This document shows, one piece after another, positions 63,952-64,000 of a DNA stretch of 64,000 nt (its first letter is position 1; every line of letters starts with the position of its first letter). A model generated the notes under the pieces. That model saw only the letters and a list, made by a program, of their open reading frames with translations. It was not told the origin of the DNA and searched no databases. The stretch lies in contig CAVNZM010000007.1 in assembly GCA_963693365.1 (NCBI GenBank), positions 1,488,001 through 1,552,000 on the forward strand, written 5' to 3'. A program made the position numbers and the translations under genes. The DNA comes from Amoebidium appalachense (taxonomy: Eukaryota > Ichthyosporea).

Positions 63952-64000
63952 TTCCCCCAGCCCAGCTTTCCCCCTCCCCCGTCCCCCTCCTCCCAAAAAA
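63891..64000. other. Start of the next FAS1 gene intron, poly-C
   Basis: After the donor GTACGTTG a C homopolymer of about 46 nt (63905-63950) begins within 15 nt. The window ends inside the intron. Confidence 0.75.

Overview
The window is eukaryotic nuclear DNA: genes are split by GT-AG introns, two genes have TATA boxes, and much of the sequence is simple repeat, namely C or G homopolymers of 20-60 nt, (AC/GT)n arrays up to 226 bp, and CT/GA and AT arrays. The protein families suggest an opisthokont, most likely a unicellular holozoan (ichthyosporean- or choanoflagellate-like): an RBMS-type two-RRM protein, a glia maturation factor (GMF), a TBC RabGAP, PAN/apple and calcium-binding EGF modules on phase-1 exons, and a fasciclin (FAS1) protein. 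The taxonomy is inference. Most long open frames in the window are translations of repeats and were ignored.

Layout. 1-4.8 kb: minus-strand exons of a Gyp7/TBC1D15-like TBC-domain RabGAP; its C-terminal part lies off the left edge. 4.8-10.6 kb: no convincing gene; a 211-bp direct duplication, (GT)n arrays and foldback elements. 10.64-11.82 kb: a complete intronless gene for a secreted Cys-rich protein, with TATA box and poly(A) signal. 14.9-17.4 kb: a minus-strand two-exon gene for an acidic, disordered protein carrying a repeated R-x-N-S-N-P motif, which fits 14-3-3 mode I. 19.4-24.5 kb: a complete minus-strand GMF gene of six coding exons, including an ATG-only first exon and an apparent U12-type AT-AC intron. 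24.5-32.2 kb: repeats only. 32.3-40 kb: a series of PAN and EGF exons of a large extracellular protein; several carry single-base frame disruptions and one PAN module lies on the opposite strand. 40.3-50.6 kb: one possible proline-rich exon, then mostly non-coding sequence. 50.7-60.4 kb: a complete 13-exon RBMS-like gene (about 442 aa). 62.6-64 kb: a TATA-driven gene for a secreted FAS1 protein that runs off the right edge.

The genes do not form a pathway. The most interesting signals are the AT-AC intron, the triplicated 14-3-3-like motif, long poly-C tracts placed just inside many introns behind the 5' splice site, and a short dispersed repeat family whose copies usually end in poly-C. Several coding exons with perfect splice phases are off by exactly one base, which points to residual indel error in the assembly, or to decay, and should be settled with reads or transcripts before calling pseudogenes.
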